Shown here one piece after another: positions 59,502-64,000 of a DNA stretch of 64,000 nt. The notes beneath the pieces are model-generated. The model was not told where the DNA came from. It ran no database searches and saw only the letters and a list, made by a program, of their open reading frames with translations. The stretch's first letter is position 1; each line of letters opens with the position of its first letter. The position numbers and the translations under genes are program-made. Source of the DNA: UBA1429 sp964482225 (lineage in GTDB: Bacteria > Chloroflexota > Anaerolineae > UBA1429). The stretch covers positions 62,001-126,000 of the forward strand of contig CAYZWT010000004.1 of assembly GCA_964482225.1 (NCBI GenBank), read 5' to 3'.

Positions 59502-60173
59502 CTATGCGGCCACGATCTCGCCCTGGGCCATCTGGATCGAGCGTCCGCCATAGCGGGCCAGCTCGGCAGAATGGGTGACCAGCAGGATCGTTACGCCGGT
59601 TTGCGCATGGATCTGGCGAAACAGGGCCATGATCTCGTGTTCCGTGGCCTCGTCCAGGTCGCTGGTCGGCTCGTCGGCGAGCAGTACCTGGGGCCGGTTC
59701 ATCAGAGCGCGGGCGATCACCACGCGCTGCTGTTGCCCCCCCGAGAGTTGGCGGGGATAGGCCCGCGGGCGCCCGCCCAGCCCCACCTGCTCCAGCAGCA
59801 GGGCTGCCCGCGCCCGATCTCGCCGGTCGTCGGGCCGGGCTCCAAACATGGCGGGCAGCATGACATTCTCCAGAGCCGTCAATGTGGGGAGCAGGCTGGG
59901 GAACTGAAAGACAAAGCCGATCCGCTCGTTTCGCAAGGCCGATTGGGCCCGATCTTGCAGGTTCCAGACCGGGATGCCATCCAGCAGAACCTCGCCGGCG
60001 CTGGGTTGGGTCAGCCCCGCGATCAGGCTCAGCAGGGTGGTCTTGCCCGATCCGGAGCGGCCGGTGATGACCAGGAACTCTTGATCCTGCACCTGTAGGC
60101 TGACATTCAACAGCGCCGTCACCGGGCCCTGGGCTGTGGGATAGATCTTGGATACGTTCTCGAGAGAGATCAT
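59502..60173 (-). CDS. ABC transporter ATP-binding protein, MacB/LolD type
   Basis: 223 aa. Walker A GRSGSGKT, signature LSGGQQQRV, Walker B VLLADEPTSDLDE, H-loop LVTHS. MacB/LolD-type ATPases power mechanotransmission systems rather than classical transport. It lies 4 bp after the second permease gene, so it serves both adjacent permeases. Confidence 0.93.
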   Translation of the reverse strand: MISLENVSKIYPTAQGPVTALLNVSLQVQDQEFLVITGRSGSGKTTLLSLIAGLTQPSAGEVLLDGIPVWNLQDRAQSALRNERIGFVFQFPSLLPTLTALENVMLPAMFGARPDDRRDRARAALLLEQVGLGGRPRAYPRQLSGGQQQRVVIARALMNRPQVLLADEPTSDLDEATEHEIMALFRQIHAQTGVTILLVTHSAELARYGGRSIQMAQGEIVAA

Positions 60174-60177
60174 GGCA

Positions 60178-61371
60178 TTACTCTTTCATGGCGAGGGCAG
60201 GGTCCTGATAGCTAATGCGCAGGGCCGGCCCGAGGGCGGCGAGAGACGCGCTGACAAGGGCAAAGGCGAGGGCGCCCGCGCCCAAAGCGGCGAGCTGCCC
60301 TATTGGCGGGTACAAAAAGGGCACGCCCAGCATGTGGGTGATGGCGCGTTGGAACAGGGCGATGGCCAGGGCCGCGACAAACACGCCCGTCAGGCCGCCG
60401 CTGCCCGCCAGGAGCCACGCCTCTGCCAGCAGCGAGGTGAGCACCGTGGAGCGCCGCGCGCCCAGCGCCCGCATCACCCCGATCTGGCGGCGCCGCTCGT
60501 TGACGGCCAGGGCAAACACAATCGCGATCAGCGCCACGGCCAGCGCCCAGATGACCGCCAGGAGCGCCGCCACGCTGCGCAGCAGGCTCTGCATTTGCTG
60601 GCGCTGATCCTGGAACAGATTGGCCGTCTCGAGGGCGCTGACGCCGGTGATGGTCGCCCGGATCTCTTGCGCCACGCGAGGGATATCCTCATGCTGGGCG
60701 ACCCGCACCAACGCCGAGGAAACCGTGCGGGGCGGGATGTCCAGCGCCCTCGCGGCCTGGTCAGGAGAGTTTAGCGCAATATCGTAGGCGGTCTCCATCG
60801 TAAAGAACAGGCTCTGATCCAGACCCGTTCCCGTGGGCGCCAGATTGGCCTTGAGATCGAGGGAATAGCCGTACACCAACAGCCCGTCGTCGTCGGCGGG
60901 CACATACACAAGGCTGCCGCCCACGGCCTCCCCCAGATCGAGCCCCTCCCCCAGGGTGCTTTCCAGCCAAGGGCGCACGGTGAAATCGGTCACCGGGTCA
61001 TAGGCGATCAGGAACATCTCTGGCACCGAGCAGCAGGTCGCGCCGCGCAGGGTGGAGAGATAGATCTGCGGCGAAACGGCCTCGACCCCCGGCAGGGCGG
61101 CAATGTCATCGGGAACGGTGTCGGCCATCCAGCCGTAGGCCGGAATGCCCATCAGCAGGGCGCTCTCCAGGCGCTGTTCGAGCCCCTTGGGGACCACGAT
61201 GATATCTGCGCCAAGCCGTTCCACAGCCAGGCGCAAGCTATCGTTGGCGCCTCCGAGGATCAGCGTGGACGAGATCACCAGTGCGGCCATCAAAGTGGCG
61301 CAGAAAAAGACCATCCAGCTACGAAACGAGTGCCCCGCCACGTTGCGGATGGCGAGTCGAATCAGGCGCAT
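60178..61371 (-). CDS. FtsX/MacB-like ABC permease (second of pair)
   Basis: 397 aa. Four membrane helices: one N-terminal (about residues 18-40) and three C-terminal (about 265-395), with a large extracytoplasmic domain between (MacB_PCD). 'NERRRQIGVMRALGARRSTVLTSLLAEAWLL' is the FtsX-family coupling region. The loop contains YLSTLRGATCCSVPEMFLIAYDPVTDF, closely matching its neighbour. Likely forms a heterodimer with the other permease. Confidence 0.9.
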   Translation of the reverse strand: MRLIRLAIRNVAGHSFRSWMVFFCATLMAALVISSTLILGGANDSLRLAVERLGADIIVVPKGLEQRLESALLMGIPAYGWMADTVPDDIAALPGVEAVSPQIYLSTLRGATCCSVPEMFLIAYDPVTDFTVRPWLESTLGEGLDLGEAVGGSLVYVPADDDGLLVYGYSLDLKANLAPTGTGLDQSLFFTMETAYDIALNSPDQAARALDIPPRTVSSALVRVAQHEDIPRVAQEIRATITGVSALETANLFQDQRQQMQSLLRSVAALLAVIWALAVALIAIVFALAVNERRRQIGVMRALGARRSTVLTSLLAEAWLLAGSGGLTGVFVAALAIALFQRAITHMLGVPFLYPPIGQLAALGAGALAFALVSASLAALGPALRISYQDPALAMKE

Positions 61372-61381
61372 AGCTTGGCTC

Positions 61382-62578
61382 CTATTCTCGCATGGTCAGA
61401 GCCGGTTCTTGGCGGCTCAGCCTTGAGGTGGGTATCCAGGCGGCCAGGGCCACGCTGAGCACGGCGAGGGCCAGCCCGGCCGCCAGCAGGCCCACAAGGG
61501 GCGCGGGGGCGGGCAGCGCGATCCGGATGCCCAAGGCCCGCGCCAGCGGCTCGCCCAAGAGCGTGACGCTGCCGATGGCCACGACGATGCCCACCCCCCC
61601 CCCTGCAAGGGCCAGCGCAACCCCCTCCCATAGCAGGGTTCGCAATACTGTGGGGACGTTGGCCCCCAGCGCCCGCAAGATCGCGATCTCGCGGCGGCGC
61701 TCGTTGGCCGCCAGCGAAAAGACCATCCCCATGAACAGGATGGCGAGCGCCCAGATCAGCGCGGCCAGGATGAGTACGGTGCGCAACAGGCCGACGACCT
61801 GGGTGCGCTGGGTCTGGAAAAAGCCCGCGCTCTCGATGGGCACCACGCCGGGGGCCTGCTCCAGGATGGCCACCGCCACCTGATGCGGGTCGCTCCCCAG
61901 GCGTACCTTGACCATAGCCGTCGAGATGCTCTCCGGCATGATCTCAAAGGCGGGCCTGGGCTGCGCCTGCACGTGCTCATGGAGCGCCAGGGCGGTCTCG
62001 AAACTGACGAACAGGGTCTGGTCCACGTCGCTACCCATCTCGGGCAGGGTGCGCACCAGGCGAAGCGGATACCCGTACAGATGGATGCCCCTTGCGCCAT
62101 CGGGCGCCGAGATGGCGGCCCCGGCCACGGCCTCGCCCAGGCGCAGGGCGCCGATGGGGTCACGCTCTAGCCAGGGCGCCAGCACGAAGTCGGTGGCCGG
62201 ATCGTACGCTACGACGTGCATTTCGGGATGGGCGCAAAAGGGGCTATCCACCACGCTCGTCAGATAGAGCTGGGGCGAGACGGATTCCACCCCCTGCACG
62301 GCAGAGACCCTATCCATATACGCCCTGGGCATCCAGCGTCGCGTCATCATCCCCACCAGGTGGGCGCCATCAAAGTCTTGTGACATTGTCCCCCAGGGGA
62401 TTACGATCAGATCGGCGCCCATGCGGCTCAGGTTACGGCGCAGCGCGTCCTCGGCGCCCCGGGTGATCAGGGTGGCGGTAATGCCCAGCCCCACCACCAG
62501 AGCGGCGCACAGGACGATGGCCCCGCTTCGGAACAGGTTGCCCAAGACGTTGCGCAACGCAAGCCGGTAGGGTCTCAC
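61382..62578 (-). CDS. FtsX/MacB-like ABC permease (first of pair)
   Basis: 398 aa from a GTG at 62578 that overlaps the upstream stop (GTGA); this makes it the same length as its paralogue. The same layout: N-terminal helix, MacB_PCD loop ('VVDSPFCAHPEMHVVAYDPATDF'), three C-terminal helices with NERRREIAILRALGANVPTVL. Probably pairs with the 60178 product. Cargo unknown. Confidence 0.88.
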   Translation of the reverse strand: MRPYRLALRNVLGNLFRSGAIVLCAALVVGLGITATLITRGAEDALRRNLSRMGADLIVIPWGTMSQDFDGAHLVGMMTRRWMPRAYMDRVSAVQGVESVSPQLYLTSVVDSPFCAHPEMHVVAYDPATDFVLAPWLERDPIGALRLGEAVAGAAISAPDGARGIHLYGYPLRLVRTLPEMGSDVDQTLFVSFETALALHEHVQAQPRPAFEIMPESISTAMVKVRLGSDPHQVAVAILEQAPGVVPIESAGFFQTQRTQVVGLLRTVLILAALIWALAILFMGMVFSLAANERRREIAILRALGANVPTVLRTLLWEGVALALAGGGVGIVVAIGSVTLLGEPLARALGIRIALPAPAPLVGLLAAGLALAVLSVALAAWIPTSRLSRQEPALTMRE

Positions 62579-62994
62579 AACAGCTCTGCGTCCTCTCCCC
62601 ACGAGAGGACAAACACCGCGCCGCTGATTCCGACCACCAGGGCCCCCATCAGAATCAGCGAGGGCTGCATGATCCCCAAGCAGGGCATATCGGGGTTTGA
62701 GCACACGCCGATCAGGATCGTGGGCACCAGGATCACCAGGGCCCCCAGGGTTGCCCCCAGAATGCCCAGGCTACGCCGGGCCTCTTTGCGCCGGCTGGCC
62801 GGCAACATCACGCCCAATGCCAAGAGCGGCAGCCCCAGGCCCAGCTCGGCCCGCGCCGACCAATGGCACTTCATGGGGATCTCTCTGCCGTTGGCGAGGG
62901 TCAGCGATCTCCCCTGCGAATCACAATCGGTGAACATGGGCACAACGGCGATCAGGACGGCCAGTACGATGATGGCGGCTCCGGCGATCTTCAT
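62575..62994 (-). CDS. DUF4418-like small membrane protein
   Basis: 139 aa; AGGAGAAATGCT precedes the ATG. Four hydrophobic helices with a conserved opening (IVLAVLIAVVPMFTDC) and a CHWSARAELGLG motif plus paired cysteines (VCSNPDMPCLG), as in DUF4418 proteins found beside MacB-like transporters. Translationally coupled to the following permease (4-nt overlap), so probably an accessory subunit. Confidence 0.8.
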   Translation of the reverse strand: MKIAGAAIIVLAVLIAVVPMFTDCDSQGRSLTLANGREIPMKCHWSARAELGLGLPLLALGVMLPASRRKEARRSLGILGATLGALVILVPTILIGVCSNPDMPCLGIMQPSLILMGALVVGISGAVFVLSWGEDAELL

Positions 62995-63045
62995 AGCATT
63001 TCTCCTAGAGCGGATCTGTTCTCTGCCTTGCGTCTGAGGGCGGCC

Positions 63046-63540
63046 TTACCAGGCCACCACGTGTTCGAGTTCGTATTCGCCAATGGCGATGGTGAGGGGC
63101 CTGCGCGGCTGGATGGCGCCGCCCGTGTTGCGATAGAGCACATAGTAGGTGCGTCCGGGCTCGACACGGTGGTTGTGCAAGCCCATGATGGTCACATCCA
63201 CGATCTCGCCCGTATCCTCGGCGATCAGCATCGGCGAGGTTTCGGTATAGTGGCCAAAGTTGGCCGCCTTGCCCTCATCGATGACGCGGTAGCGTAGCTC
63301 GACCATGCCCCCGCCGGCAGTGACGGCCACAAAGGTAAAGCGCACCCCGAATTTCTCTTCGATCTCGGGGCTGATGGGCATGGTTCCAGGCTCCCAACTG
63401 ATGCGGGAGCTGTCATAGGCCCGCCAGGCGGCGAGCCCCGCCAGCAGCAGCACCACCACGCCCAGGGCGAGCATGAGCTGGCGGATGCGCATGGCCCAGG
63501 GGCTGCGCAAGGTCTCGGCGGCATCTATCGTTCCGTTCAT
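63046..63540 (-). CDS. Exported single-anchor protein, unknown function
   Basis: 164 aa from the ATG at 63540 (GAGGAG 7 nt upstream). One membrane helix (about residues 20-42), then a beta-sandwich-like extracytoplasmic domain ('FGVRFTFVAVTAGGGMVELRYRVIDEGKA', 'PGRTYYVLYRNTGGAIQPRRPLTIAIGEYELE'). Precedes the DUF4418 gene by 51 bp in the same direction, so part of the ABC operon. Family not recognised. Confidence 0.75.
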   Translation of the reverse strand: MNGTIDAAETLRSPWAMRIRQLMLALGVVVLLLAGLAAWRAYDSSRISWEPGTMPISPEIEEKFGVRFTFVAVTAGGGMVELRYRVIDEGKAANFGHYTETSPMLIAEDTGEIVDVTIMGLHNHRVEPGRTYYVLYRNTGGAIQPRRPLTIAIGEYELEHVVAW

Positions 63541-63587
63541 CTCGTTTCTCCTCATACAGTTGTGCTGCGCCAGCGCACTGGTTTGGG

Positions 63588-63625
63588 CTCGCGGGCCGAG
63601 CCTTGGGGGGGACTCGGCCCGCGAG
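63588..63625. repeat. 13-bp inverted repeat between exported-protein genes
   Basis: CTCGCGGGCCGAG/CTCGGCCCGCGAG, 12-nt loop including seven G, with a G9-10 run just beyond. It may attenuate or process the operon transcript; no U-tract on either strand. Confidence 0.7.
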
Positions 63626-63640
63626 TACGGGGGGGGGGAA

Positions 63641-64000
63641 TTAGCGATTCAGGGCTGGCAGGTTCACCAGCATCAGGCGTCCGGCGCGGAACCCATCCAG
63701 ATACTGGCTGCCCGAGGCCGCCGGGTCCACACTCGAGGGCCCCAGCCACAGCTCATGCAGCACGTATGCGTTGGTATTCAGCGCGGTCAGTTCTTCAACC
63801 ACCGTATCGTCTATGCTCAAGAAGAGCCAGCCTGCGGCGGCGGCCCGCCAGTTCAGCCCCAGCTTGACGGGCGCGTCAGCCACGTCGTGCCACTCGGTGA
63901 ACTGGGCCACGCCATCCACCAACGCCCAGCCACGGAGCTGATAGGCGTCGGCCAGGCCGGGGGCGCCAACCTGGATGCCAAAGACCGGGGTTCCACCGTT
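63641..64000 (-). CDS. C-terminal part of a LamG-like extracellular protein (5' end outside window)
   Basis: 119 residues, open to the right edge. Pattern 'DAPVKLGLNWRAAAAGWLFLSIDDTVVEELTALNT' and the ending LHELWLGPSSVDPAASGSQYLDGFRAGR recall the last strands of LamG/concanavalin-like domains ('YLDDFRAG'). First visible gene of the minus-strand ABC-exporter group. Function cannot be said from the fragment. Confidence 0.65.
   Translation of the reverse strand, partial: NGGTPVFGIQVGAPGLADAYQLRGWALVDGVAQFTEWHDVADAPVKLGLNWRAAAAGWLFLSIDDTVVEELTALNTNAYVLHELWLGPSSVDPAASGSQYLDGFRAGRLMLVNLPALNR

Overview
High-GC bacterial chromosome segment, most likely Chloroflexota (Anaerolineae-like). This is an inference from four things: a type IV pilus-like cluster of unusual architecture, Thr/Pro (TPT-type) linkers in envelope proteins, a C-terminal YLPL-type tail on a secreted protease, and many SD-led genes with sigma70-type promoters. 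No rRNA, tRNA, CRISPR array, prophage or complete transposase gene was recognised.

Layout. 1-16.2 kb (all minus strand, transcribed right to left) is a signalling and type IV pilus-like cluster. It begins with an HD-GYP response regulator, a hybrid receiver/GAF/histidine kinase, a lone receiver and a degenerate paralogue of the kinase. These are followed by a receiver-PilB fusion ATPase, PilC, two minor prepilins and two PilX-like proteins, the larger of which carries twelve 19-residue beta-helix repeats. A terminator and a new promoter then separate a PilN protein fused to five PPC-like domains, a PilO-like protein and a LysM protein cut by the window edge. 16.4-18.8 kb holds a membrane-anchored HEAT-repeat protein and a dUTPase-like gene. 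19-30 kb is a housekeeping/accessory mix: cell-wall amidase, mtnA, rfbC, an esterase, a URO-D/MtaA-like methyltransferase, a 7TM-PAS sensor, a PfkB kinase, an orphan HigA-like regulator, a YdcF-like protein and a P2-type cation ATPase.

30.7-41.4 kb holds xylulokinase and a complete trp operon (trpE, trpGD fusion, trpC, trpF, trpB, trpA) behind a T-box leader with a UGG (Trp) specifier. An isoprenylcysteine-methyltransferase-like protein with an apparently leaderless mRNA and a ferredoxin follow. 41.6-57 kb holds a two-component system with a Met/His-rich sensor loop, a PhnP-like phosphodiesterase, RNase J behind a structured leader with an internal terminator, a second URO-D-like protein, a CPBP protease, a lipoprotein hydrolase, DegV, a DUF2807 protein, a DppA-like D-aminopeptidase, a 23-motif beta-propeller lipoprotein and a Nudix hydrolase. 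57-64 kb holds a nitroreductase and a minus-strand operon encoding a MacB-like ABC exporter (two permeases, one ATPase) with a DUF4418-like protein and a subtilisin-like protease.

Four intergenic elements of 150-330 bp share ends of the type GTATCAGTTCAGA. Two are flanked by perfect 8-bp direct repeats, the signature of recent transposition. The GTA-type ends and 8-bp duplications resemble IS66-family ends, so I interpret them as non-autonomous MITE-like elements. Each sits just upstream of a gene or its promoter. The strongest leads are the pilus proteins with extracytoplasmic beta-helix and PPC modules, and this element family.
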